From: Methyloferula stellata AR4
GTDB taxonomy: Bacteria; Pseudomonadota; Alphaproteobacteria; Rhizobiales; Beijerinckiaceae
NCBI RefSeq assembly: GCF_000385335.1
Contig: NZ_ARWA01000001.1
Coordinates: forward strand, 2,620,001-2,684,000
Direction: 5' to 3'
Length of the DNA: 64,000 nucleotides
Below are positions 43,218 to 52,538 of the stretch, piece by piece. The position numbers and the translations under genes were made by a program. Numbering within the stretch: position 1 is the stretch's first letter; each line of letters opens with the position of its first letter. Below the pieces are notes generated by a model, which was given only the letters and a program-made list of their open reading frames with translations, was not told the DNA's origin and ran no database searches.

Positions 43218-46200
43218 GTGACCCTTGTTCTTCCTGATCCCGCGGAAGCCGTGCCGCAGCCGGATGCGCGGCAGATCGTAGAGCCGGCTTTGCTCGATGC
43301 CGTCGGCTTCGTGCATCTGCATGTCCATTCGTCCTTCTCGCTGCGCGAGGGCGCGCTCTCGATCGCCAAATTGGCGAAGCTCGCGGTGGCGGATGCCATG
43401 CCCGCGCTGGCGATCAGCGACACGAATAATCTCTTCGGCGCTTTGGAGTTTTCCGAAAAGCTCGCCAAGGAGGGCGTGCAGCCGATCATCGGGCTACAGC
43501 TCGCCGTCGATTTTGGCGACGGCGCGCAGCTCGCGCCGCGCGGCGAAGAGACGGGCGCCGGGCGCGCCGCGCTCGTGCTTCTGGCGCAGGACGAGGCCGG
43601 CTATTTAAATCTCATGCATTTGGCCTCCTGCGCCTGGCTCGATCCGGCGCCGGGCGACACGCCGCATGTCTCTTGCGCACGCCTTGAAGGACGAACCCGT
43701 GGGCTGATCGCGCTTTCGGCCGGCCCGGGCGGTGCGCTCGACCGGGCATTGGCTTCCGGGCGGCCGGAGATCGCGGGCCAGCGCCTTGCCTGGCTCGAAC
43801 GGGCCTTCCCGTCGCGGCTCTATATCGAGCTGCAGCGTCATGGCTTGATGAGCGAGCGCGAGATCGAGCCCCAGCTCCTCGATCTGGCCTATAGCCATGG
43901 CCTGCCGCTCGTCGCCACCAACGAGCCATTCTTTGCCGCAACCTCCGATTATGAAGCCCATGACGCCTTGATGTGCATCGCCGAAGGCACCGTGCTCGCC
44001 GATACGACGCGCCGGCAGCTTTCGCCCGAGCATAGGTTCAAGACACGCGCCGAAATGGGCAAGCTTTTCGCCGATCTGCCGGAGGCGACGCGCCACTCGG
44101 TCGAGATCGCGCTGCGCTGTGCCTACCGGCCTTTGACGCGCAAACCGATCCTGCCGCGCTTCGGCACGTCGATGGAAAATCCCGCCGCCCAGGAAGAAGA
44201 AGAGGCGGGTCTGCTGCGCCGGCAGGCCGAAGAAGGCCTGCGGCTGCGTCTTTCGAGGCTCGGCCGCGCGCCGGGGATTTCCGAAGAGGATTATTGGGCG
44301 CGCTTGAATTTCGAGCTCGACGTCATCGTGAAGATGAAATTCCCGGGCTATTTTCTGATCGTCGCGGACTTCATCCAATATGCGAAGCAGCAGGGCATTC
44401 CGGTCGGGCCGGGGCGCGGCTCGGGCGCGGGCTCGCTCGTCGCCTATGCCCTGACGATCACCGATCTCGATCCGATCCGCTTCGGGCTCTTGTTCGAGCG
44501 CTTCCTTAATCCTGAACGCGTATCCATGCCGGATTTCGACATCGACTTCTGCCAGGACCGGCGCGACGAAGTGATCCGCTATGTGCGCGATCGCTACGGT
44601 GCCGATAAGGTCGCGCAGATCATCACCTTCGGTTCGTTTCTGGCGCGCGGCGTGATGCGCAATGTCGGGCGCGTGCTCGAAATGCCGCTCGGCCAGGTCG
44701 ATAAGCTGGCGAAGCTCGTACCGCAGAACCCGGCGGCGCCGGTGCATCTGAAACAGGCCATCGAAAGCGAGCCGCGCCTGCGCGAGGCGGCCGAGGCGGA
44801 ACCGCGCGTCGCGCAAATGCTGAAGATCGCCGAAACGCTCGAAGGGCTTTATTCCAATGCCTCGACCCACGCGGCGGGCATCGTCATCGGCGACCGGCCG
44901 CTCGAAGAACTCGTGCCGCTCTATCGCGATCCGAAATCCGATATGCCGGCAACGCAGTTCAACATGAAATGGGTCGAGCCCGCGGGCCTCGTCAAGTTCG
45001 ATTTTCTTGGGCTGAAGACGCTCACCACGCTTGCGACCTGCGTCAAGCTTTTGGCAAAACGCGGGATCGAGATCGATCTCGCCAAAATTCCGCTCGACGA
45101 TCGCAGGACCTTCGAAATGCTCGGGCGCGGCGAGACGGTCGGCGTGTTCCAATTGGAAAGTGCCGGCATGCGCAAGGCGCTTGTCGAAATGCATGCCGAT
45201 AGATTCGAAGATATTATCGCGCTTGTTGCCCTCTACCGGCCGGGCCCGATGGCCAATATTCCGACCTATTGCGCGGTGAAGCGCGGCGAGGAAGACGCCG
45301 ATTACATTCATCCCAAAATCGAATCCATCCTGAAAGAGACCTGCGGTGTCATCATCTATCAGGAACAGGTGATGCAGATCGCGCAGGTTCTGTCCGGCTA
45401 TTCGCTTGGCGAAGCCGATCTATTGCGCCGCGCCATGGGCAAGAAGATCAAGTCCGAGATGGACGCGCAGCGCGACCGCTTCGTCTCCGGCGCGGTGGAG
45501 CGCGGCCTCGTCAAGAAGCAGGCCGACGAGATTTTCGATCTTCTCGCCAAATTCGCCGATTACGGCTTCAACAAGAGCCATGCGGCGGCCTATGCGCTGA
45601 TCGCCTATCAGACGGCCTGGTTCAAGGCCAATCATCCGGTCGAGTTCTTGGCCGCGTCGATGACGCTCGATAAGTCGAACACCGATAAGCTCGCCGAATT
45701 CTGCAACGAGGCGCGCCGCCTCGGCATCAAGGTCGAAGTGCCGTCGCTGACGCGTTCTGGCGTCGATTTCGAGGTCGAGGACCGCTCGGGCGAGCTTTCC
45801 ATTCATTATGCCTTGTCGGCGATCAAGGGCGTCGGGGCAGGGCAGGCGCAGGCGCTGGTCGCCGCGCGCGGCGCGCAAGGCTTTCGCGATCTCGCCGATT
45901 TCGCCGCCAGGATCAACCCGCATGACGTCAATAAGCGGATGCTCGAATGTCTGACTTCGGCCGGCGCTTTCGACGCGCTCGAGCAAGACCGCGCGCGGGT
46001 CTTTGCCGGGATCGAGACCCTCATGGCCTGCGCGTCGCGCCGCGACGAAGAGCGCCGCGCCGGGCAAAATGCGCTCTTTGCCATCGAGACCGTCGATGAA
46101 CTGGCCTTGCCGAAGTCGACCGGCTGGACGCTCGCCGAGCGCCTGCGCCGCGAGTTCGATGCCGTCGGTTTCTTTTTGTCGGGTCATCCGCTCGATGCCT

Positions 46201-46745
46201 ATGCGAGGATCCTCAACCGCTTGAATGTGACGCGCTGGACCGATTTCGCTCGCAGCGTGAAACAAGGCGCCTCGGCCGGGCGGCTCGCCGCGATCGTGCT
46301 CGACAAGCAGGAAAGGCGCACGAAATCCGGCACGAAAATGGGCATCGTCCAATTGTCGGATCAATCCGGCCAATATGAAGCGATCCTGTTTCAGGAGGGC
46401 CTCAATCTCTATCGCGATCTGCTTGTGAAGGGCGCGGCTTTGCTGCTTGGCTTGCAGGCCAATGTCGAAGGCGAGGATGTGCGCGCCCGCATCATTTCGG
46501 CCGAGCCTTTGGACATAGCCGCGGGGCGCATTCAAAAGGGATTGCGGGTCTTCCTGCGCGACGAAGCGCCTCTGGCCTCGATCGCCCAGCGTCTCACAAG
46601 GCAGGGCGACGGGGAAGTCTCGCTCATCCTCATGCGCGGCGACGACGAAATCGAGGTCAAATTGCCGGGCAAATATCAGGTTTCGACCGATATGGCCGGC
46701 GCCTTGAAGGCCATTCCGGGGATTGTCGCCGTGGAACACGTCTAA
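43218..46745 (+). CDS. dnaE: DNA polymerase III alpha subunit (DnaE1)
   Basis: This 1175-residue protein is the replicative polymerase. It begins with a PHP domain (VHLHVHSSFSLREGA at about 33), and the polymerase core has VGPGRGSGAGSLVAYALTIT and the catalytic aspartates in MPDFDIDFCQDRRDEV (near 437-445). Helix-hairpin-helix and OB-fold segments (AAIVLDKQERRTKSGTKMG) follow, then a tau-binding C-terminus. Length and order match DnaE1 rather than the error-prone DnaE2. The start is a GTG at 43218. In many relatives lolC/lolD precede dnaE; here small genes do. Confidence 0.96.
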   Translation: MTLVLPDPAEAVPQPDARQIVEPALLDAVGFVHLHVHSSFSLREGALSIAKLAKLAVADAMPALAISDTNNLFGALEFSEKLAKEGVQPIIGLQLAVDFGDGAQLAPRGEETGAGRAALVLLAQDEAGYLNLMHLASCAWLDPAPGDTPHVSCARLEGRTRGLIALSAGPGGALDRALASGRPEIAGQRLAWLERAFPSRLYIELQRHGLMSEREIEPQLLDLAYSHGLPLVATNEPFFAATSDYEAHDALMCIAEGTVLADTTRRQLSPEHRFKTRAEMGKLFADLPEATRHSVEIALRCAYRPLTRKPILPRFGTSMENPAAQEEEEAGLLRRQAEEGLRLRLSRLGRAPGISEEDYWARLNFELDVIVKMKFPGYFLIVADFIQYAKQQGIPVGPGRGSGAGSLVAYALTITDLDPIRFGLLFERFLNPERVSMPDFDIDFCQDRRDEVIRYVRDRYGADKVAQIITFGSFLARGVMRNVGRVLEMPLGQVDKLAKLVPQNPAAPVHLKQAIESEPRLREAAEAEPRVAQMLKIAETLEGLYSNASTHAAGIVIGDRPLEELVPLYRDPKSDMPATQFNMKWVEPAGLVKFDFLGLKTLTTLATCVKLLAKRGIEIDLAKIPLDDRRTFEMLGRGETVGVFQLESAGMRKALVEMHADRFEDIIALVALYRPGPMANIPTYCAVKRGEEDADYIHPKIESILKETCGVIIYQEQVMQIAQVLSGYSLGEADLLRRAMGKKIKSEMDAQRDRFVSGAVERGLVKKQADEIFDLLAKFADYGFNKSHAAAYALIAYQTAWFKANHPVEFLAASMTLDKSNTDKLAEFCNEARRLGIKVEVPSLTRSGVDFEVEDRSGELSIHYALSAIKGVGAGQAQALVAARGAQGFRDLADFAARINPHDVNKRMLECLTSAGAFDALEQDRARVFAGIETLMACASRRDEERRAGQNALFAIETVDELALPKSTGWTLAERLRREFDAVGFFLSGHPLDAYARILNRLNVTRWTDFARSVKQGASAGRLAAIVLDKQERRTKSGTKMGIVQLSDQSGQYEAILFQEGLNLYRDLLVKGAALLLGLQANVEGEDVRARIISAEPLDIAAGRIQKGLRVFLRDEAPLASIAQRLTRQGDGEVSLILMRGDDEIEVKLPGKYQVSTDMAGALKAIPGIVAVEHV

Positions 46746-46909
46746 ACATGATGTGATTTCGCCGGTGTTGCGCCATGCATGACTCCGATCCGCCGATCGG
46801 CTAGATAAAGCCAGCAGACAAATCATGCGCCGAAAGAAAGACTTGAAAAATCCGCCGCGCGGTTTGATCTCAAATCGTCACTCTGACATTTGACGGATCG
46901 AGAAACGGG

Positions 46910-48355
46910 ATGGCGGATAAATCCTACGATATTATCGTGATCGGTGGCGGCCCTGGCGGCTATGTCGCGGCTCTGCGCGCGGCCCAGTTGGGGTTGAAGA
47001 CGGCAGTCGTCGAGCGCGAACATCTTGGCGGCATTTGCCTCAACTGGGGGTGCATTCCGACCAAAGCTCTGCTGCGCTCGGCCGAGATCTTCCATTATGC
47101 CAACCAAGCCAAGGATTACGGTCTCGTGATCGAGGGCAAGCTTGGCTTCGATCCGGGCGCCATCGTGAAGCGCTCGCGCGCCGTCTCGGCGCAATTGAAC
47201 GGCGGCGTCGGTTTTCTTCTGAAAAAGAACAAAGTCGATGTGATCTGGGGCGAGGCGGCGATTTCAAAGCCGGGCGAAGTGACCGTCACCGCCTCGAAGA
47301 AAGCACCGATGCAGCCGCAAAACCCGGTTCCGAAAAATGTCCTGCCGCCGGACCTCTACAAGGCTGCTCATATTATTGTTGCGACCGGCGCGCGGCCGCG
47401 TGTCCTGCCGGGCCTGGAGCCTGACGGCAAACTGATCTGGACCTATTTCGAAGCCATGGTGCCTGAGGCCTTTCCGAAATCGCTCATCGTCATGGGCTCC
47501 GGTGCAATCGGGATCGAATTTGCGTCATTCTACAAGACGATGGGCACGCAGGTGACAGTCGTCGAGGTTTTGCCGCAGATCCTGCCGGTCGAGGATGCGG
47601 AGATCGCCGCCCTTGCCCGTAAGCGTTTCGAAAAGGAAGGCATCAAGATTCTGACTTCGACCAAAGTCACCAAGGTCGAGAAGAAGGCCAATTCGATCGT
47701 AGCGACCGTCACCGACGAGAAGGGCGCATCGCAAGTGATCGAAGCCGAGCGCATGATTTCCGCTGTTGGCGTCGTTGGCAATATCGAAAATCTGGGGCTT
47801 GAGGCTCTGGGCGTCGCGATCGATCGCGGCATCATCAAAACGGATGGTTATGGCCGCACGAATGTGAAGGGCGTCTATGCCATAGGCGATGTCGCCGGGC
47901 CGCCGATGCTCGCGCATAAGGCCGAGCATGAAGGCGTCATCTGTGTCGAGGCGATCAAGGGCTTGCCCGTGCATGCGCTCGACAAAGCGATGATTCCCGG
48001 CTGCACCTATTGCCAACCGCAAGTGGCCTCCGTCGGCCTCACCGAAGCCAAGGCCAAGGAGGCAGGTTTCGAGATCAAGGTCGGACGCTTTCCCTTCATC
48101 GGCAACGGCAAGGCGATCGCGCTCGGCGAGCCGGACGGTCTCGTCAAGACGATCTTCGATGCCAAGACCGGGCGGCTTCTTGGCGCGCATATGGTCGGCG
48201 CCGAAGTCACCGAATTGATCCAAGGCTTCGTCATCGCCATGAATTGCGAAACGACCGAGGAAGAATTGATCCAGGCCGTCTTCCCGCATCCGACGCTGTC
48301 TGAAATGATGCACGAAAGCGTGCTCGACGCTTATGGGCGCGTCCTTCACACATAG
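46910..48355 (+). CDS. lpdA: Dihydrolipoyl dehydrogenase (E3)
   Basis: A 481-residue flavoprotein that reoxidises the lipoyl groups of 2-oxoacid dehydrogenase or glycine-cleavage complexes. The FAD fold (IVIGGGPGGYVAALRAAQLG), the redox disulfide (GGICLNWGCIPTK), the NAD fold (GSGAIGIEFASFYKTMG) and the C-terminal active-site histidine (FPHPTLSEMM) are all present. It carries an insert after about residue 125 (KKAPMQPQNPVPKNVLPPDL) also seen in alphaproteobacterial E3 of pyruvate dehydrogenase loci. No pdh genes are adjacent. A palindromic element right after the stop may terminate it. Confidence 0.96.
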   Translation: MADKSYDIIVIGGGPGGYVAALRAAQLGLKTAVVEREHLGGICLNWGCIPTKALLRSAEIFHYANQAKDYGLVIEGKLGFDPGAIVKRSRAVSAQLNGGVGFLLKKNKVDVIWGEAAISKPGEVTVTASKKAPMQPQNPVPKNVLPPDLYKAAHIIVATGARPRVLPGLEPDGKLIWTYFEAMVPEAFPKSLIVMGSGAIGIEFASFYKTMGTQVTVVEVLPQILPVEDAEIAALARKRFEKEGIKILTSTKVTKVEKKANSIVATVTDEKGASQVIEAERMISAVGVVGNIENLGLEALGVAIDRGIIKTDGYGRTNVKGVYAIGDVAGPPMLAHKAEHEGVICVEAIKGLPVHALDKAMIPGCTYCQPQVASVGLTEAKAKEAGFEIKVGRFPFIGNGKAIALGEPDGLVKTIFDAKTGRLLGAHMVGAEVTELIQGFVIAMNCETTEEELIQAVFPHPTLSEMMHESVLDAYGRVLHT

Positions 48356-48363
48356 AGCTTGTT

Positions 48364-48462
48364 CGGTTCTGATGGAATCAGAACCGAGGCTCTGTGATTC
48401 TGTTTTTGACGCGTTTTCTTCACGCGAACCGGTATCCACTTCGCTCGAAAACGCTCTAAGAA
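48364..48462. repeat. Palindromic element after lpdA, class F
   Basis: A perfect 10-bp hairpin CGGTTCTGAT (48364-48373) / ATCAGAACCG (48377-48386) is followed by a second one with arms GCGTTTTC / GAAAACGC that encloses CACGCGAACCGGTATCCACT. Sequences of this kind are scattered in Hyphomicrobiales genomes. It lies between the convergent lpdA and DUF423 genes. Confidence 0.75.
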
Positions 48463-48466
48463 CGCC

Positions 48467-48853
48467 TTACGACGCCGGTTTCCGCAAAAGCAGAAGAGCT
48501 GCTACGGCCGTGGCAAGCCATCCGATGATCAGCGAGCTGCCGCCCAAGGGCGCGGCCATCGGAAAGAGCCGTGAGCCTGCGAAGGCGCGGACGGACAGAT
48601 CGCCGCAAAAGAGGATACAGCCGAAGAGCAGCAGCGAGGCCGCGCTCAGCATCAATCGCGGCTTCTGCGGAAAGGAACAAGCGAAGGCCGCGATGGCGAT
48701 GACCGCCGCGGCGTGAAGCAGAAGGAAATGCGACGAGACCTGCAGCAGCGGCTCGGATGATTGATGCGCCGCATAGGCAGCCTCGGCGACGCCCGCGGCA
48801 CCCGCAAGACCTGCGGCGGCCACGAGGCAAGAGGCCCATTTTTCGACCGCCAT
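48467..48853 (-). CDS. DUF423 family membrane protein
   Basis: A 128-residue protein with four membrane helices. The signatures SSHFLLLHAAAV, LLFGCILFCGDLSVRAF and FPMAAPLGGSSLIIGWL identify the DUF423/YgdD family, which is widespread and uncharacterised. The ATG at 48853 is preferred to a GTG at 48865. It follows on the same strand as the exopolysaccharide genes but with no functional tie. Confidence 0.9.
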   Translation of the reverse strand: MAVEKWASCLVAAAGLAGAAGVAEAAYAAHQSSEPLLQVSSHFLLLHAAAVIAIAAFACSFPQKPRLMLSAASLLLFGCILFCGDLSVRAFAGSRLFPMAAPLGGSSLIIGWLATAVAALLLLRKPAS

Positions 48854-48893
48854 TCTATCTCTCACTCGTGCCGGCTTTAAGGAGCGCTCCGCC

Positions 48894-50432
48894 TCAATAG
48901 GCGTTCTCGGTTTTCAAAAGCGCGAAGGGCGTGACAAACAGAATATAGAGGTCGAGCAGAATGGACCAGTTCTCGATATAATAAAGATCGCATTCGACGC
49001 GCTTTTGGATCTTCTCCGGCGTGTCCGTGCTGCCGCGCCAGCCGTGAATTTGCGCCCAGCCGGTGATGCCCGGCTTGACGCGATGGCGGGCGAAATAACC
49101 GTCGACAACTTCGTCATAGAGATGCTCAGCGGCCTTGGCGTGCATGACATGCGGGCGCGGGCCGACAATCGAGAGATTGCCCTTGAAAACGACGTTGAAG
49201 AATTGCGGCAGTTCGTCGAGAGAGGCCTTGCGGATGAAACGCCCGACGCGCGTCACGCGGGGGTCGTCGCGCGTGACGAGTTTCTTCGCATTGTAATCGA
49301 GCTGATCGCAATACATCGAACGGAATTTGAAAACTTCGATCAACTCATTGTTGAAGCCATAGCGCTTTTGTTTGAACAGGACTGGGCCTTTGGACTCGAG
49401 TTTGATCGCCAGCGCGACCAAAAGCATAATAGGCGCGGCCGCGATGAGGCATAGAGTTCCGGCGATTTTATCGAACAGATATTTGAGGACGATATCCCAA
49501 TCGGCGATCGGCTTGTCGAACACGTCGAGCAAAGGCACGGTGCCGATATAGGAATAGGCGCGCGGCTGGAAGCGCAGCTTGTTCATATGGGCGGCGAGGC
49601 GGATATCGACCGGCAAGACCCAGAGTTTGCGCAGCATCTGGAGCAAACGCGCCTCGGCCGAAATGGGAAGCGTGAAGATCACAAGATCGAGCCGGACGCG
49701 TCTTGCGAATTCAAGCAGGTCGTTGACCGTGCCGAGCTTCGGAAAGCCTGCAACCATGTCGGGCGAGCGTTCGTCGGTGCGATCGTCGAAGACACCGCAA
49801 ATGCGCAGATCCGAATGCGGCTGATGCGCGAGCTGTTCGAGCAACAGATCGGCCGCAGGGCCGCCGCCGACGATCACCGTGCGGCGCTCGAGCCGGCCTG
49901 TCTTGGTCAAATGATCGATGAAAAGCGATAGCGCCGCGCGTTCGGCGAGAAGTGTGGTTAGTCCCAGGAGAAACCAGCCCGAGAGCCACACGCGCGAAAA
50001 AACATCTTCGAGCTTGAGAAAGAAGAAGACCGCGAGCGAGATGAGCAGAACAAGCGTCCAGCCGGTCGCCACACGCAAACTTTCCTTGGCGAAGAAGCGC
50101 AAGGCGCTCATCCGATAGGTGCCGAGAACCTGAAACATGACAACCGTCAGCGCGGCAATGCATGGAATCGTAATCAAATAGGCCGTTTCGATGCCACGCA
50201 CCGGAGCGACATGGCTCATATGAACCAGAAAGCCGGTCAAAGCGACCAAGGCGAATTCCAGAATCCGCACGGCGCCCACGAGAACGATTCGCGAATAGGC
50301 GGGAGGTGTCGCAAAAGTGGCGAGGCTCTCGGCGAGCGCGGAGAGCTCGGCGGGACGGGGAGCGGGCGCGCCTTCGTCCCCCGGGGCCTTTTGATCCACA
50401 TGTCTCAGATCATCGACGGAAAAGGCGGCCAT
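48894..50432 (-). CDS. Undecaprenyl-phosphate sugar phosphotransferase
   Basis: A 512-residue membrane protein that starts an exopolysaccharide repeat unit by moving a sugar-1-phosphate to undecaprenyl phosphate. The first half has four membrane helices and a nucleotide-binding-like domain ([16 protein letters not shown] at about 185). The C-terminal 190 residues are the bacterial sugar transferase domain: [43 protein letters not shown] and PGITGWAQI. This is the WcaJ/ExoY-like class. It is downstream of the glycosyltransferase and export genes in one leftward run. Confidence 0.94.
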   Translation of the reverse strand: MAAFSVDDLRHVDQKAPGDEGAPAPRPAELSALAESLATFATPPAYSRIVLVGAVRILEFALVALTGFLVHMSHVAPVRGIETAYLITIPCIAALTVVMFQVLGTYRMSALRFFAKESLRVATGWTLVLLISLAVFFFLKLEDVFSRVWLSGWFLLGLTTLLAERAALSLFIDHLTKTGRLERRTVIVGGGPAADLLLEQLAHQPHSDLRICGVFDDRTDERSPDMVAGFPKLGTVNDLLEFARRVRLDLVIFTLPISAEARLLQMLRKLWVLPVDIRLAAHMNKLRFQPRAYSYIGTVPLLDVFDKPIADWDIVLKYLFDKIAGTLCLIAAAPIMLLVALAIKLESKGPVLFKQKRYGFNNELIEVFKFRSMYCDQLDYNAKKLVTRDDPRVTRVGRFIRKASLDELPQFFNVVFKGNLSIVGPRPHVMHAKAAEHLYDEVVDGYFARHRVKPGITGWAQIHGWRGSTDTPEKIQKRVECDLYYIENWSILLDLYILFVTPFALLKTENAY

Positions 50433-50450
50433 CTGGATGCCTCGGTACTT

Positions 50451-51668
50451 TCAAGAGAGAAGTGCGAAAGATGGTTTCGAATTGGCCTGGCGCGCGGACT
50501 TGCGTTCGATCGCTTCGCGATAGACGGCAAGAACCTGCTCAACCATATTCGTGATCGTAAAACGTTCGGCGACGAGAGCTGCGAGGCTTGCCGACTCCCG
50601 CTGCCGCTCGGCCGGGCTCTTTTCGAGCATGTCCTGCATCGCCGCGACTAGACGGCTGAGATCATTCGCCGGAACGAGGCGGTCCCGGTAAGGCGAAAGT
50701 ATGTTTCCAATGTCGCCCACATTGGTTGCGACAATGGGAAGCTGAGCACCGGCGGCTTCGAGAATGATGTAGGGCAAGGATTCGCCGCGGCTCGGCAGGA
50801 CGAGAATACGTCCGTGTTTGAAGGCCTCGCGTGCCGGCATGGCGCCAACGAATGTGACCTGGTTTTCAAGGCCGAGCGCACTTACGCGCGCGGCAAATTT
50901 TTCTTCGTCCGGTCCATGCCCAACCAAGAGAAGACGCAGCCTATGGCCATGTACGCTGGTCAGCTCGACCATGGCATCGATCAGGAGCTCGACGCCCTTC
51001 TGCCGGCGGAGCTCCCCGACATAAAGCAGGTCGGCTGCGCCCGGCAGCGGCTCGACCGGCGCAAATTCCGCGGCGCTGATGCCATTTGGGATGATCCGGG
51101 TCACGGCATGCGTCTTTCCCACATATTCCGCGAAACGCCTGGCGACAAACGAGCTTTCGAACAGATAGGCATCCGTGAAGGGTTCGAAAAGCCGCTCAAC
51201 GAACATGTAGAGACGCTGCAGCTGATAAGGCATGGTGATGCTGAAGCTTCCGCCATGCGGCGTATAGGCTCGTATGGCCGTAAACGAGCCGGGCCAAAGA
51301 CCCGGGAAGCGCGCATAGAGGCCGCCTTTGGCGCCATGGCCATGGATGACGTCGATTGCGAGACTCTGCGCATAGCGCGCGATCTTGATGGCCGTCACGA
51401 GATCGGATGGGCTCGGTTGCCGGGACATCGGAATTCTCAAAAGCCCCAAAGCCAAGGACGGCTTTAAGCTTTCGAGCATTGCCGCGGCCTTATCGCCGCC
51501 TGTCGTCGAATCGGCGACGATGCCGACGGCATGGCCCTGGGCGATCTGCTCTCGCGTCAAATCGATCACATGCCGGAAGAGCCCGCCGACCGGGGCACGC
51601 AAAACATGAAGAATGCGAAGCTTCGGCTCGGCTTGCCCGGTCCTTTCCATGGCTGTCGACCGATCCAT
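50451..51668 (-). CDS. Glycosyltransferase family 4
   Basis: A protein of about 405 residues with the two-domain GT-B fold. The N-terminal RVLRAPVGGLFRHVIDL-type glycine loop (seen as LRAPVGGLFRHV) and HGHGAKGG, and the C-terminal YVGELRRQKGVELLIDA and SRGESLPYIILEAAGAQLPI with the EX7E-like donor site, place it in family 4. It adds a sugar to the lipid-linked repeat. The ATG at 51668 has AAGGTG upstream; a TTG at 51680 would overlap the preceding stop as TTGA. The sugar is unknown. Confidence 0.92.
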   Translation of the reverse strand: MDRSTAMERTGQAEPKLRILHVLRAPVGGLFRHVIDLTREQIAQGHAVGIVADSTTGGDKAAAMLESLKPSLALGLLRIPMSRQPSPSDLVTAIKIARYAQSLAIDVIHGHGAKGGLYARFPGLWPGSFTAIRAYTPHGGSFSITMPYQLQRLYMFVERLFEPFTDAYLFESSFVARRFAEYVGKTHAVTRIIPNGISAAEFAPVEPLPGAADLLYVGELRRQKGVELLIDAMVELTSVHGHRLRLLLVGHGPDEEKFAARVSALGLENQVTFVGAMPAREAFKHGRILVLPSRGESLPYIILEAAGAQLPIVATNVGDIGNILSPYRDRLVPANDLSRLVAAMQDMLEKSPAERQRESASLAALVAERFTITNMVEQVLAVYREAIERKSARQANSKPSFALLS

Positions 51669-51676
51669 GTTCACCT

Positions 51677-52234
51677 TCAAAAGAACCGCTCGTGTATGTA
51701 AATCGTGTCGCCGGGGCGCACCAGCTGGGTGATCGGTATGGTGCCAGTGAAGGGCTGTCCGTCGATAACGCGGTTCAAATCGGCGCCGCCTTTAAAGGCA
51801 CGCGGAGTGAAGCCTCCGGCTATGGCCACGGCTGTCTCCACGGTCATCCCGCTGACGAAAGGATATTGGCCGGGCGTCGTGACCTCGCCGAGAATGAAGA
51901 AGGGCCGGTAAGCCTCGACCTCGACCGACACCTTGGGATCGCGCAAAAAACCGTTGCGAAGCTGCGCCTCGATGCGCCTTGCGAGCGAAGCCGTCGTCAG
52001 GCCCTCCGCCTCGACAATGCCGATCAGGGGCATGGAAATATGGCCCGAACCATCGACCGCATAGGAGTTGCTGAGCGAGTCCTGCCCGAACACGATGATG
52101 CGAAGCCGGTCGCCGCTCCCCAAAGTATATGGGGCATTGGGATCGACATCGAAATAGGGGACGTGCTGAGGCACGGCGCAACTTTCAAGGATCACCGACA
52201 TCGCGAGGCAAAGAGTTAAAAAGACAAGCCGCAT
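51677..52234 (-). CDS. Polysaccharide export protein (Wza-like)
   Basis: A 185-residue exported protein, short for the family. A hydrophobic signal ends at VILESC, a poor lipobox (glutamate at -2), so lipidation is uncertain. YTLGSGDRLRIIVFGQ opens the polysaccharide export domain and GEVTTPGQYPFVSGMTVETAVAIAGG is one SLBB domain. It should form the periplasmic or outer-membrane part of an export channel. It is first in the leftward exopolysaccharide operon and diverges from the Wzc-like gene. Confidence 0.92.
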   Translation of the reverse strand: MRLVFLTLCLAMSVILESCAVPQHVPYFDVDPNAPYTLGSGDRLRIIVFGQDSLSNSYAVDGSGHISMPLIGIVEAEGLTTASLARRIEAQLRNGFLRDPKVSVEVEAYRPFFILGEVTTPGQYPFVSGMTVETAVAIAGGFTPRAFKGGADLNRVIDGQPFTGTIPITQLVRPGDTIYIHERFF

Positions 52235-52538
52235 GGTCCCTGCCGTGGGTTAAAATCCGGTCACTGAAACGCCTCACTCGCTCCAGGAAGTTTTAGATAA
52301 TCATGGTTAACAAATGCTCTCTCTTAAGGTTTGCGGGCCGGTATTAACCTGGTTGCAACCATAACTCTGCTTGATGGGGCCCGTGCCGGGGCGCGGCTGG
52401 TCAGATCGTCTGCCGGAAATGCGCCTCGGATCGGTCATGCGGGCACGCCCAGGGAAGATCGAGTCGATCCGGTGTCCCCTGGCGGAGAAGCCGTCACGAA
52501 GTCCATCCAAAGTCGTCGTGATCTAGTGGAGCAGAGGG
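52235..52538. other. Divergent promoter region of the exopolysaccharide locus
   Basis: These 304 bp separate the leftward Wza-like operon from the rightward Wzc-like gene. An AT-richer patch (52290-52370) with TTAACAAATG and TATTAACC words probably holds the promoters. I see no clear operator palindrome and no gene. Confidence 0.5.

Noticed and set aside
43605-45311. Long open frame antisense to dnaE, and similar frames opposite the ABC permease and radical SAM genes
   Set aside because: High GC at the third codon position opens the opposite strand. These frames have no family match, no ribosome-binding site and sit wholly within clear genes.
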